Origin: Paracoccus aerius
GTDB taxonomy: Bacteria; Pseudomonadota; Alphaproteobacteria; Rhodobacterales; Rhodobacteraceae
Direction of reading: 5' to 3'
DNA: 64,000 nucleotides
Assembly: GCF_014656455.1 (NCBI RefSeq)
Contig: NZ_BNCL01000001.1
Coordinates: forward strand, 186,001 to 250,000
The notes under the pieces are model-generated. The model was not told where the DNA came from and did not search any database. It saw nothing but the letters and a program-made list of their open reading frames with translations. The position numbers and the translations under genes were made by a program. Positions 24,554 through 33,463 of the stretch are shown here, one piece after another (within the stretch, counting starts at the first letter, position 1; every line of letters starts with the position of its first letter).

Positions 24554-25876
24554 TCAGCGGCGAAAGTCGGTGGGCCTGATGCCATGCCGTGCAAGCTTGT
24601 CATAGAAGGTCTTGCGCGGCAGTTGCAGGCGGCCCATCGCGGCGGTGGCATTGCCCCCCTCGATCCGCAAGGCGTCGCGGATCAGTTCGGCTTCATAGGT
24701 GGCGACCAGATCGGAGAGGCCGGGCCGATCCGCGGTTCCGGTGGCGTCGAATGGCGTGACACCCACCGCCTGGCTTTCGGCCAGGCCGCGCAGTTCCGGC
24801 AGGTTTCCGGGCCAGCCATGCCCCGCCAGCCGCGCCCTGACCGCCCCCGTCATCGGCGGCGCGGGCCGATCCAGCCGGGCGCAGGCCGCCAACAGGAAAT
24901 GCCGGTAAAGCGCAGGAATATCCTCGCGCCGTTCCGCCAGCGAGGGGACGGCCAGGATCGTGCCGGACAGGCGATAGAACAGCCGGGCGTCGAATTGCCC
25001 ATCCCCCGCCAGCCGCAGCGGATCCGTAGCCGTCGAGGCCAGCAACTGCACGTCCATCGCGCGTGGCGCCGCGGCGCCCGCGGGCCAGAACTCGCCCGCT
25101 TCCAGAATCGCCGCCAACCGCGCCTGCATCCCCGGCGACAGCGCGTCCACGCGGTCAAGAAACAGCACGCCCCGCTGCGCCCGTTCCAACTGGCCGGTCT
25201 GGCGGGTGCCGCGCGGGCCGGGTGTTTCGCCGCCCAGAAGGTCCGCCTCGAACCGCGCGTCATCCATTGCGTCGCAGGCCAGATGCACGAAGCTGCGGGC
25301 ACGGCGCGGGCCGCGGCGGTGGATCGCGCGCGCCACGACCAGCTTGCCCGCCCCGTCCGGCCCGGTCAGCAGCGCGCTGCCCCCAGCTTCGGCCACCCTG
25401 TCCAGGGCCGCCCGCAGATGGATCATCACCTCGCTGCCGCCTGCCAGTTCGGGAAAATCATCGGCCGCGTCATGGCGGGCCTGCCGCAGGTCGCGGTTCT
25501 CCAGGACCAGCTGGCGGGCCGAAGAGGCGCGGTTCAACGCGGCCAGCAGCACATCGCGGCCCACTGGCTTTGTCAGGAAATCATAGGCCCCCGCCTTCAG
25601 CGCGGCAACCGCCATCCGCACGTCGCCATGGCCGGTCAGAAGGATGACCGGCAGATCGGGGTCAATCTTGTGCAAATGCTCGAAGAACTGGAAGCCGTCC
25701 ATCCCCGGCATCCGGACGTCGGACAGCACCACGCCTGGATAGTCTCGCTTAATACCCCTCAGCGCCAGTGCCGCCTGGGCATAGTCCTCGACCTGCCAGC
25801 CCGCCAACTGCAAGGTCTGCACCTGTGCTGCGCGCAGGTCGTCGTCATCGTCGACAAGGCGAACCAGCCGGGTCAT
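24554..25876 (-). CDS. dctD: C4-dicarboxylate response regulator DctD, degenerate NtrC-type
   Basis: A 440-residue NtrC-family regulator: receiver (residues 5-120, phospho-acceptor D53, K103), AAA+ domain (about 145-370) and a Fis-type helix-turn-helix at the end (NATAAMGRLQLPRKTFYDKL). The AAA+ domain is unusual. Walker A (GPDGAGKLV, 172-180) keeps Lys178. The GAFTGA loop that contacts sigma54 is missing; LLGGETPGPRGTRQTG stands there. In Walker B the catalytic Glu is Arg (FLDRV, R242). It overlaps dctB by 4 bases. It probably acts as a non-sigma54 activator or repressor of dctA. Confidence 0.88.
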   Translation of the reverse strand: MTRLVRLVDDDDDLRAAQVQTLQLAGWQVEDYAQAALALRGIKRDYPGVVLSDVRMPGMDGFQFFEHLHKIDPDLPVILLTGHGDVRMAVAALKAGAYDFLTKPVGRDVLLAALNRASSARQLVLENRDLRQARHDAADDFPELAGGSEVMIHLRAALDRVAEAGGSALLTGPDGAGKLVVARAIHRRGPRRARSFVHLACDAMDDARFEADLLGGETPGPRGTRQTGQLERAQRGVLFLDRVDALSPGMQARLAAILEAGEFWPAGAAAPRAMDVQLLASTATDPLRLAGDGQFDARLFYRLSGTILAVPSLAERREDIPALYRHFLLAACARLDRPAPPMTGAVRARLAGHGWPGNLPELRGLAESQAVGVTPFDATGTADRPGLSDLVATYEAELIRDALRIEGGNATAAMGRLQLPRKTFYDKLARHGIRPTDFRR

Positions 25877-27573
25877 GCGGCCTTCCTCAGCGTCAGGCGG
25901 AAGGTCGCACCCTGGCCCGAGACGGGATCGTCCGCCGAAAGCTCTCCTCCGAAATCGCGGGCGATATCGCGAGAGATCACAAGCCCCAATCCCAGGCCCT
26001 GCGCCTTGCCCGTCGCGAAGGGCGCGAACAACTGCGCCATCTGGCCCGGCTGAAGGCCCGGGCCGTTGTCGGTGACGGTCAGCACCACCCGGTCCCCTCG
26101 GTGTTCAAGGCCGATGCGGATCCAGGGATCCGCCACGTCTTCCTGCGCTTCAAAGGCATTGGTCAGCAGGTTCACCAGGATCTGCTCGACCCGGACCTGT
26201 TCGCCTACCACGGCCAGCCCCGGGGGGATATCGGGCAGGCGCACAGGAATGTCGCTGGCCTTGCGGCGGCTGGCCGTCAGCATCAGCGATGTCTCGATCA
26301 CATCGCGCAGGGCGACCGCCCCGACCTGTCCCGTGGCCTTGCGGGCAAAGCCGCGCAACTGGTCGGTGATCTGGCCGATCCGGTCGGTCATCCGGGTGAT
26401 CCGGGCCAGGTTGTCCCCCGCCGGACCGCCGGGATCCATCGCCTGCCCGTTTTCGGCCAGCAGGCGGATCGTGGCCAGGGGCTGGTTGATCTCGTGTGCG
26501 ACGCCGGCGGTGATCTGGCCCATCGTCGCCAGCTTGTTGGCCTGCACCAGATCGGCCTGCATCTGCGAAAGCCGCAATTGGGCCGCCTGGCGTTCGCGGA
26601 TCTCCTCGGACAGGTCGCGGGTGCGTTCGGCTACGGCTTGTTCCAGTTCGGCACGATAGGCGCGATCGGCGGCGGCCTTGCGGACGGCCCGGCCGCGCGA
26701 CCTGCGGGCCTGTTCCGCCAGGGCGATGAGCAGGGCCATCGCCAGGCCCGCCGCGCCCGCGGCATAGGCCGCCGTCTGGCTTGCGTCGCGCATGGGCACC
26801 TGCATCGTGACATGCCAGGACGTGCCGCGCACCGGCAGGACAATGGGCAGGCTTCCCTCGGCAACCGGGGGCCGAGGCTTGAAGCGGTTCTGCCCCTGGG
26901 TCGTGATGATGACGCGGCCGTCAGCCTCGGTCACATGCGTGGCGTGGGGGCTTCGCGACCAGGCGGCCTCAAGCGCCTCGAACTCGACCTTGACGACCAC
27001 CACGCCCAGCAGGTCATCGCCGTCCCGCACGTCATGGGACAGATAAAGCCCCGGCTTGCCGCTGACCGTGCCCAAGGCGAATTCCATCGCGGTGGGCTGG
27101 ACAAGCGCGCCGCGGAAATATTCGCGGAAGCTGTAGTCGTGCCCGACGAAGCTGTCGGGCTGGTCCCAGTTGGATGCCGCGATGGTGTAGCCGTCCCCGC
27201 GCATCAGGTAGATGACCGCGCTTTGCGTCTCGGACCGCAGCCGTTCCAGCTTGGCCGAAACCTCGTCCCGCGACTGCTGGGTTCCGGCACGCAGAGCGAC
27301 CTTGACGCGGTCGTCATCGGCCAGGATCGCAACCACCGCGCGCTGCCGGTCCAGCATGCTTTCCAGCGTCAGCGCCCGCGACTGCGCAGCGGCCAGCCCT
27401 TCGTTTCGCAGCCCTTCAAGAGCACCGGCGCGGACCCCCCAATAGGTGGCCAGGGGAACCACGACCAGCAGGGCCAGGGCCGCGACTGCCAGAAGCCAGC
27501 CCGCCACGCGCGGCACCGCCTGCGAATCGCGGGCTGGTGGCGCGATGTCGTTGATCTGCTGCACGCGACACAT
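25873..27573 (-). CDS. dctB: C4-dicarboxylate sensor histidine kinase DctB
   Basis: A 566-residue membrane kinase. A first transmembrane segment (about residues 23-45) and a second near 275-290 enclose a periplasmic double-PAS-like sensing domain (includes DSFVGHDYSFREYF and GKPGLYLSHDV). After a coiled-coil linker come the H-box GVAHEINQPLATIRLL (autophosphorylated His), the N-box LVNLLTNAFEA, and the G-boxes DNGPGLQPG and GLGLGLVIS. It senses succinate/fumarate/malate and phosphorylates DctD. The ATG at 27573 is chosen over an upstream TTG. Confidence 0.93.
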   Translation of the reverse strand: MCRVQQINDIAPPARDSQAVPRVAGWLLAVAALALLVVVPLATYWGVRAGALEGLRNEGLAAAQSRALTLESMLDRQRAVVAILADDDRVKVALRAGTQQSRDEVSAKLERLRSETQSAVIYLMRGDGYTIAASNWDQPDSFVGHDYSFREYFRGALVQPTAMEFALGTVSGKPGLYLSHDVRDGDDLLGVVVVKVEFEALEAAWSRSPHATHVTEADGRVIITTQGQNRFKPRPPVAEGSLPIVLPVRGTSWHVTMQVPMRDASQTAAYAAGAAGLAMALLIALAEQARRSRGRAVRKAAADRAYRAELEQAVAERTRDLSEEIRERQAAQLRLSQMQADLVQANKLATMGQITAGVAHEINQPLATIRLLAENGQAMDPGGPAGDNLARITRMTDRIGQITDQLRGFARKATGQVGAVALRDVIETSLMLTASRRKASDIPVRLPDIPPGLAVVGEQVRVEQILVNLLTNAFEAQEDVADPWIRIGLEHRGDRVVLTVTDNGPGLQPGQMAQLFAPFATGKAQGLGLGLVISRDIARDFGGELSADDPVSGQGATFRLTLRKAA

Positions 27574-27582
27574 TCTCGCCAA

Positions 27583-27632
27583 GTGTTTCGACTTTCACAC
27601 TAGCAGCTTTGGTCTGTGCGGAAAACCACACA
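27583..27632. promoter_or_regulatory. Two DctD-site-like dyads between dctB and dctA
   Basis: An 18-base dyad TGTGCGGAAAACCACACA (27615-27632) closely resembles the upstream activating site I recall for rhizobial DctD at dctA. A second, weaker 18-base dyad, GTGT-N10-ACAC (27583-27600), lies 32 bases away, about three helical turns. Tandem sites are expected for an NtrC-type regulator. They lie 140-190 bases upstream of dctA and immediately upstream of dctB, so DctD could control both. Confidence 0.6.
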
Positions 27633-27676
27633 CATTTACAAGCTCTGCGGGCGAAAACAGCCATGATTTCAGCGCA

Positions 27677-27693
27677 TTGCAGCCATGCTGCAA
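27677..27693. promoter_or_regulatory. Perfect inverted repeat in the dctA upstream region
   Basis: TTGCAGC-CAT-GCTGCAA, 7-bp arms, centred about 90 bases before the dctA start. It may be an operator for another regulator. No TGGCAC-N5-TTGC sigma54 promoter is visible between it and dctA. Confidence 0.4.
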
Positions 27694-27773
27694 GTTTTTC
27701 GGGCTGCGCTGCCGTGGGCGTAGGATGACCGTCATCGCAGTGACATACACCACAAGGTTGGAGGAGACCTTCC

Positions 27774-29144
27774 GTGCAGCTGGACACATCCGCCCATCCC
27801 GTCGCCCCTGAGAAGCGCCCGTTCTATCGCCACCTGTATTTCCAGGTGATCATCGCCATCGCGGCGGGCGCCCTGCTGGGCCATTTCTATCCCCAGGCAG
27901 GCGAGGCGCTGAAGCCGCTGGGCGACGGCTTCATCAAGCTGGTCAAGATGATCATCGCGCCGGTGATCTTCCTGACGATCGTGACCGGCCTGGCCGGCAT
28001 GGGATCGCTGCGGGGCGTCGGTTCCGTGGTGGGCAAGGCCTTCGCCTATTTCCTGACCTTCTCGACCCTGGCGCTGATCGTGGGCCTGATCGTCGCGAAC
28101 GTCATCCAGCCCGGCGCGGGCATGAACATCGATCCCGCCAGCCTGGATGCATCGACCGTCAGCGGCTATGCCGAGAAAGCCCATGAAACGTCGCTGACCG
28201 GCTTCGTGATGGATATCATCCCCACCACGCTGGTGTCGGCCTTCGTGGAAGGCAACATCCTGCAGGTCCTGTTCGTGGCGATCCTGTTCGGCATCGGCCT
28301 GATCATGGTCGGCGAAAAGGGCAAGCCCATCCTGAACGTCCTGGAATCGGCCAGCTACGCGATCTTCCGCGTCGTGGACATCCTGATGAAGGCTGCCCCC
28401 ATCGGTGCCTTTGGTGCCTTCGCCTTTACCATCGGCAAATACGGCATCGCCTCCATCGCGAACCTGGCAATGCTGGTGGGGACGTTCTACCTGACCTCGG
28501 CCATGTTCGTGATCGTGATCCTGGGTGCGGTGTGCATGGCCAACGGCTTCTCGATCTTCAAGCTGATCTCGTATCTGAAGGCGGAAATCCTGCTGGTTCT
28601 GGGCACCTCGTCGTCGGAAAGCGCGCTGCCTTCGCTGATGGAGAAGATGGAGAAGGCGGGCTGCGCCCGTCCGGTGGTGGGCCTGGTGGTTCCGACCGGC
28701 TACAGCTTCAACCTTGACGGCACCAACATATACATGACGCTGGCCGCGCTGTTCATCGCCCAAGCCACCAACACCGACCTGTCGCTGCAACAGCAGGTGC
28801 TGCTGCTGCTGGTCGCGATGCTGTCGTCCAAGGGTGCTGCGGGCGTCACCGGTGCGGGCTTCATCACCCTGGCCGCCACCCTGTCCGTCGTACCGACCGT
28901 TCCGGTCGCAGGCATGGCGCTGATCCTGGGCGTCGACCGCTTCATGTCGGAATGCCGGTCGATCACCAACTTCATCGGCAATGCGGTCGCAACCGTGGTC
29001 GTCAGCCGGTGGCACGGCGCCCTTGACCGCGAGACCTTCGACGCCGTCCTTGGCGGACGAGAGCCAGAGGGTCTGGACGTCCCGGTCGCAGGCCTGACCC
29101 TGGCCCCCGCGGGCCTGCAGCTGGGCGAACGCAACGCGGACTGA
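27774..29144 (+). CDS. dctA: C4-dicarboxylate:proton symporter DctA
   Basis: A 456-residue DAACS-family carrier importing succinate, fumarate and malate with protons. Family marks are [19 protein letters not shown], the serine-rich hairpin [38 protein letters not shown] and [20 protein letters not shown]. The start is GTG at 27774 with GGAGGAG upstream. It is divergent from dctBD, the standard arrangement, and is followed by a terminator. Confidence 0.97.
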   Translation: MQLDTSAHPVAPEKRPFYRHLYFQVIIAIAAGALLGHFYPQAGEALKPLGDGFIKLVKMIIAPVIFLTIVTGLAGMGSLRGVGSVVGKAFAYFLTFSTLALIVGLIVANVIQPGAGMNIDPASLDASTVSGYAEKAHETSLTGFVMDIIPTTLVSAFVEGNILQVLFVAILFGIGLIMVGEKGKPILNVLESASYAIFRVVDILMKAAPIGAFGAFAFTIGKYGIASIANLAMLVGTFYLTSAMFVIVILGAVCMANGFSIFKLISYLKAEILLVLGTSSSESALPSLMEKMEKAGCARPVVGLVVPTGYSFNLDGTNIYMTLAALFIAQATNTDLSLQQQVLLLLVAMLSSKGAAGVTGAGFITLAATLSVVPTVPVAGMALILGVDRFMSECRSITNFIGNAVATVVVSRWHGALDRETFDAVLGGREPEGLDVPVAGLTLAPAGLQLGERNAD

Positions 29145-29167
29145 TCCAGCCGACACATCAAGATCAA

Positions 29168-29196
29168 GGGCACCGCAGCGATGCGGTGCCCTTTTT
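29168..29196 (+). terminator. Rho-independent terminator after dctA
   Basis: Stem GGGCACCGCA/TGCGGTGCCC with a 4-base loop, followed by TTTTT; 24 bases past the dctA stop. Confidence 0.9.
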
Positions 29197-29204
29197 CCAT
29201 GTCG

Positions 29205-30164
29205 TCAGACCAAGATGTCGGTCGGGTTCGGCTCGCCTTCGTCCAGGACCGCTTGCAGGTTTGCCGCCATGCGACGGATCGAGGGGGCAAAGCCTTCCGC
29301 ATCCAGGCCGCTGATATGCGGGGTCAGGACGACGTTATCCAGCGCCAGCAGCGGGTTGTCGGGCTGGATCGGCTCGACCGAGAAAACGTCGATGCCTGCG
29401 CCGCGCAGCCTGCCTGCGCCCAAGGCCTGGGCTAGGTCAGGTTCGACCAAGACGCCACCCCGGGCCGCGTTGATCAGGATCGCGCCGGGCTTCATCAGCG
29501 CCAGCCGGTCGCGGTTGATCAGGTTGCGGGTGCTGTCGTTCAGATCGCAGTTCAGCGTGACGACATCGGCCGAGGCTAGCAGCTCCTCCAGCGGGGCGTG
29601 GGACGCGTGCAGTTCGGCTTCCTCGGCCGCTGACAGCGGGGTGCGCTTGGCATAAAGGATCCGGCAGCCGAACCCTGCCAGCAGCCGGGCAAGCGCCTGC
29701 CCGATATGCCCCATGCCGACGATGCCCACCGTCTTGCCCGACAGGGTCGTGCAACTGGCGCTGACCTGTCCCTTGGGCCAGCCGCCGTCGCGGATCCCGA
29801 CATGGCCGCGCACGATGTTCCGGTTGACGGCCAGGATCAGGCCCAGCGTCGTTTCCGCCACTGCCACCGCATTGATGCCCGTGGTGCGAAAGACGCGCAC
29901 CCCGTGCAGCCGCGCCGCATCCAGGTCGATCCCGTCATAGCCCACGCCCCATTTGTGGACCGCCCGCAGCCCCGGCACCGCCATCATCGGCGCCGTGACC
30001 GGCGCGTCCCCGGTGATCGCGAAATCGACGCCGCGCAGCGCGGCGATCTGGTCCGCCGGATCCCGCGAAGCCGCCGCGACCAACGTCCAGCCCTGGGGCA
30101 AATGCGGACGGATGCGGTCCAGCCGTTCGGGGGCGGCGGGGTCAAGAAGAACAACCTTGGTCAT
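29205..30164 (-). CDS. D-2-hydroxyacid dehydrogenase family protein
   Basis: A 319-residue NAD(P)-dependent dehydrogenase of the D-isomer 2-hydroxyacid family. The Rossmann motif is VGIVGMGHIGQALA. The catalytic Arg is in NAARGGVLVE, the Glu in GIDVFSVEP and the His in LTPHISG. After the second Rossmann strand comes YAKRTPLS, with basic rather than acidic residues, which points to NADP(H). Substrates of relatives are glyoxylate/hydroxypyruvate, 3-phosphoglycerate or other 2-oxo acids. It is last in the Liv/GMC/Ntn-hydrolase operon, 7 bases after the hydrolase gene, so it likely handles the released acid. Confidence 0.85.
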   Translation of the reverse strand: MTKVVLLDPAAPERLDRIRPHLPQGWTLVAAASRDPADQIAALRGVDFAITGDAPVTAPMMAVPGLRAVHKWGVGYDGIDLDAARLHGVRVFRTTGINAVAVAETTLGLILAVNRNIVRGHVGIRDGGWPKGQVSASCTTLSGKTVGIVGMGHIGQALARLLAGFGCRILYAKRTPLSAAEEAELHASHAPLEELLASADVVTLNCDLNDSTRNLINRDRLALMKPGAILINAARGGVLVEPDLAQALGAGRLRGAGIDVFSVEPIQPDNPLLALDNVVLTPHISGLDAEGFAPSIRRMAANLQAVLDEGEPNPTDILV

Positions 30165-30171
30165 GGAATCC

Positions 30172-31773
30172 TCAGATCACGAAACGGATACCGGGACGTG
30201 CCAGTCCGCCGCCCTGGGCGATGACGGTGCCGTCGGCGCGCCAGCAGGCTGCGCCCGTCATGGCGCCGTCGGGCGCGAAGGCGATGGCGTTCATGCCGCC
30301 GCCGATGGTCTTGACCAGCCGCACGTCGTGCCCGCGCGCACGCATCGTGCCGGCCTGTGCGGCATAGGCCGGTTCCAGTTCCAGATGATGCCCCTCGGTC
30401 CAAAGTCGCGGTGCCTCGACCGCCTGTTGCAGGGTCATTCCATGGTCGATCAGGTTCACGATCGCCTGCATGGCCGAGGGGAAGATCCGCACCCCGCCCG
30501 GCAGGCCAAGCGCAAAGGCCGGCTGGCCGTCCTGCAGGACGATCATCGGCGCCATCGAGGTCGGCACCCGCTTGCCCGGCGCGACCGACAGGGCCAGCCC
30601 GGGCCGCGGGTCGTAGTTCAGCATGTAGTTGTTCGGGATGATCCCCGTCTCCGGGACCATGAAGCAGGCGCCCCACAGCCCGTTGATCGTATGGGTCGCG
30701 CTGACGATGTTGCCATCCGCGTCGGCCACGGTGACATGGGTGGTGTCGCGGCTTTCATAGGGCATCCGCTGCCGGGCGTAGTCCTTGGACGTGAAGCGGT
30801 CCACCGGCACATCCACGAAGTCCGGATCGCCCGAGGCCTGACGCCGATCCTCGAAGGCCAGGGCAACGGCCCGGGTCATCAAATCCATCGTGTCGGGATT
30901 GCCGAAGCCCATGCCGCGCAGGTCGTGGGGTTCCAGCATGTTCAGCATCTGGACGACGTGAACGCCCGACGACGCGGGCGGCGGCGGTCCCGCGATGGTG
31001 TGGCCGCGATAGGTCCCGAAGATTGCCTGCCGCTGAACGGCGCGGGCCGCCGTCAGGTCGTCCAGCGTGACATGGCCGCCGCCTGCCGCCAGCCTGTCCG
31101 CCAAGGCGCGGCCCAGATCGCCGCCATGCAGGGCAGCGTCGCCCTGGGACTGGATCAGGCGCAGGCTTTCGGCATAATCGCCCATCGACAGCAGTGCGCC
31201 GGGTTGCAGCGGTGTTCCGCCGGGCAGGAAGACGCGCGCCATCTCGGGATCCGCCGCCAGGTCGTCGCGGTGTTCCAGGATCGCGCCATGCAGATAAGGG
31301 CTGACGGCGAAGCCACGGGCGGCGGCGCGGATTGCGGGCTCGACGACATCGGCCCAGGGCAGCCGCCCGTATCGCCGCTGCATCAGGAACCAGCCGCAAA
31401 GGTTGCCGGGTACCGCCACCGCCGAGGGTCCGACACGGTTCCGCCGCCCCTCGGTCTCCATATAGGCGTCGGGCAGCTCGGACACCGGGGTGAACATGTC
31501 GGGCCGCGCGCCCTGCCCGGCCGCCGACAGCGCGTCGATCACCACATGGCGCCCGTCCGCAAGCCGCAGATGCGCGATGCCGCCGCCCGCAATGCCGACC
31601 ATCATGGGTTCCACAACCGTCAGCGTCAGCAGCGCGGCCACGGCGGCGTCCACGGCGTTGCCGCCTATGGCCAGCATCTCGGACCCGGCCGTCGCGCCAA
31701 GCGGCGCATTCGCGACAACCACCCCCCGCGAACCAGAGGCGGGGCTTTTCTCGCAGGTGAAGGAAAGGGTCAT
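30172..31773 (-). CDS. Gamma-glutamyltransferase-family Ntn hydrolase, apparently cytosolic
   Basis: A 533-residue proenzyme of the gamma-glutamyltransferase superfamily. The catalytic Thr is expected at residue 344, in DTTHVTVADADG, so self-cleavage would give subunits of about 343 and 190 residues. NAPLGATAGSEMLAIGGNAVDAA, GPPPPASSGVHV and SMAPMIVLQDGQPAFALG match the family. The predicted N-terminus has no signal peptide, while classical GGTs are periplasmic. The family also contains amidohydrolases such as the oxamate amidohydrolase HpxW and cephalosporin acylases. In this operon an amide- or gamma-glutamyl-bond hydrolase acting on an imported compound is likely. Confidence 0.85.
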   Translation of the reverse strand: MTLSFTCEKSPASGSRGVVVANAPLGATAGSEMLAIGGNAVDAAVAALLTLTVVEPMMVGIAGGGIAHLRLADGRHVVIDALSAAGQGARPDMFTPVSELPDAYMETEGRRNRVGPSAVAVPGNLCGWFLMQRRYGRLPWADVVEPAIRAAARGFAVSPYLHGAILEHRDDLAADPEMARVFLPGGTPLQPGALLSMGDYAESLRLIQSQGDAALHGGDLGRALADRLAAGGGHVTLDDLTAARAVQRQAIFGTYRGHTIAGPPPPASSGVHVVQMLNMLEPHDLRGMGFGNPDTMDLMTRAVALAFEDRRQASGDPDFVDVPVDRFTSKDYARQRMPYESRDTTHVTVADADGNIVSATHTINGLWGACFMVPETGIIPNNYMLNYDPRPGLALSVAPGKRVPTSMAPMIVLQDGQPAFALGLPGGVRIFPSAMQAIVNLIDHGMTLQQAVEAPRLWTEGHHLELEPAYAAQAGTMRARGHDVRLVKTIGGGMNAIAFAPDGAMTGAACWRADGTVIAQGGGLARPGIRFVI

Positions 31774-31822
31774 GCCGGGGTTCCGCTGTTCACGGCCAGC
31801 TTGGCCGCTGCGGATGGCGGGA

Positions 31823-33421
31823 TCAAGCCCGCGCATCCTCCAGCATCATCCGCGCGGCCTTCTCGGCGATCATCATCACCGGGGCGTTCGTGTTGCCGCT
31901 GGTGATCGTCGGCATGATCGAGGCATCGGCGATCCGCAGCCGCCCCACCGCCCGCATCCGCAGCCGGGTGTCCACGACGGCGCCGTCATCCGTGCCCATC
32001 CGGCAGGTGCCGACCGGGTGGAAGATCGTGGTGCCCACCGCGCCTGCCGCCTTGACCAGGTCGTCGTCGGTCTGGAAGGCGATGCCGGGGACATGTTCGC
32101 TGGGGTCATAGCGGGTGAAGGCCGGTTGCGCGGCGATCTTGCGGGTCAGGCGGATGGCCCGCACCGCCACGTCCCGGTCGCCAGCGGTCGAAAGGTAATT
32201 CGGCCTGATGGCGGGATGGGCACGAAAATCGGGGCCGGTCACATGGACGGAACCTCGGCTTTCCGGGCGCAGGTTGCAGACGCTGGCGGTCATGGCGGGG
32301 AACGGGTGGACCGGATCGCCGAACTTGTCCAGGCTGACCGGCTGGACGTGAAATTCCAGATCCGCCGTCGCCTTGTCGGGACCGGATTTCGCGAAGATGC
32401 CAAGCTGGCTGGGCGCCATAGACATGGGTCCCGACCGCTTCAGCAGGTATTCAAGCCCGATCGACGCCCTGCCCATCAGGCGCGATGCCTTCTCGTTCAG
32501 CGTCGGCACGCCCCGCACCTTGTAGACCAGCCGCAGTTGCAGGTGGTCCTGAAGGTTCTCGCCCAGGGAAGGCACCTCGACCTGCGGAGCGATGCCTGCG
32601 GCCTGAAGAACCTCTCCCTGTCCGATCCCCGAGTTTTCAAGGATCTGGACCGATCCGATGGCCCCTGCGGACAGGACCGTCTCGCGCGCGGCGCGGACCT
32701 GCTGGCGGCGGCCCTGGTGATGGAAGGCGACGCCCTGCACCTCGCCCCCCTCGATGACCAGGCGCTCGACCTCTGCGCCGGTCAGAACGCGCAGGTTGGG
32801 GCGCTTGAGGACGGGGCGCAGGAAGGCCTTGGCCGCGCTCCACCGCCAGCCGGCGCGTTGGGTCACGTCGAAATAGCCGCTGCCCTCGTTGTCGCCCCGG
32901 TTGAAGTCGGTCGTGCGCGGGATGCCCGCCTGTTCCGCAGCCTCCATGAAGGCATCCAGAACGGCCCAGCGGACGCGCGCGGTTTCCACCCGCAATTCGC
33001 CGCCTGCGCCATGGGCGTCGTCGGCGCCGCGATAGAAATCCTCTTGCGCCTTAAACAGCGGCAGGATGTCATCCCAGCCCCAGCCGGTGCAGCCAAGCTG
33101 GCGCCAGTGGTCGTAATCGGCCGCCTGCCCGCGCATGTAGATCATGCCGTTGATCGACGAACATCCCCCCAGCACGCGCCCGCGCGGATACAGCAGCGAC
33201 CGCCCGTTCAGCCCCTCCTCGGCCTGGGTCTTGAAGCCCCAATCGGTGCGCGGATTGCCGATGCAGTAGAGATAGCCGACCGGAATGTGGATCCAGTGGT
33301 AATTGTCGCGGCCCCCCGCCTCCAGCAGCAGGACACGGGCCTTGGGATCGGCGGACAGGCGGTTGGCAAGCACGCATCCGGCGCTGCCCGCGCCGATGAC
33401 GATATAGTCGTAGCTTTCCAT
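31823..33421 (-). CDS. GMC-family flavin oxidoreductase (choline/alcohol dehydrogenase-like)
   Basis: A 532-residue FAD enzyme. The dinucleotide site is [19 protein letters not shown] at the start. The GMC signature lies near residue 80 ([19 protein letters not shown]), and the catalytic His/Asn region near the end is [17 protein letters not shown] and [15 protein letters not shown]. Relatives oxidise choline, polyethylene glycol or other primary alcohols to aldehydes. No betaine genes are nearby, so choline is not implied. It lies between livM and the Ntn hydrolase, 42 and 49 bases away. The start at 33421 places the FAD motif at the N-terminus. Confidence 0.9.
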   Translation of the reverse strand: MESYDYIVIGAGSAGCVLANRLSADPKARVLLLEAGGRDNYHWIHIPVGYLYCIGNPRTDWGFKTQAEEGLNGRSLLYPRGRVLGGCSSINGMIYMRGQAADYDHWRQLGCTGWGWDDILPLFKAQEDFYRGADDAHGAGGELRVETARVRWAVLDAFMEAAEQAGIPRTTDFNRGDNEGSGYFDVTQRAGWRWSAAKAFLRPVLKRPNLRVLTGAEVERLVIEGGEVQGVAFHHQGRRQQVRAARETVLSAGAIGSVQILENSGIGQGEVLQAAGIAPQVEVPSLGENLQDHLQLRLVYKVRGVPTLNEKASRLMGRASIGLEYLLKRSGPMSMAPSQLGIFAKSGPDKATADLEFHVQPVSLDKFGDPVHPFPAMTASVCNLRPESRGSVHVTGPDFRAHPAIRPNYLSTAGDRDVAVRAIRLTRKIAAQPAFTRYDPSEHVPGIAFQTDDDLVKAAGAVGTTIFHPVGTCRMGTDDGAVVDTRLRMRAVGRLRIADASIMPTITSGNTNAPVMMIAEKAARMMLEDARA

Positions 33422-33463
33422 GGCAATCTCCGAAGGACGGCCCCGCATGGGGGCCGTCGGGGA

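Noticed and set aside
25768..27603. A 611-codon plus-strand frame
   Set aside because: Antisense to dctB, whose kinase motifs are complete; no ribosome site or domain.
27633..27773. Sigma54 (-24/-12) promoter before dctA
   Set aside because: I looked for TGGC and TTGC at the right spacing and found only poor matches (for example around 27700-27712), so none is annotated.
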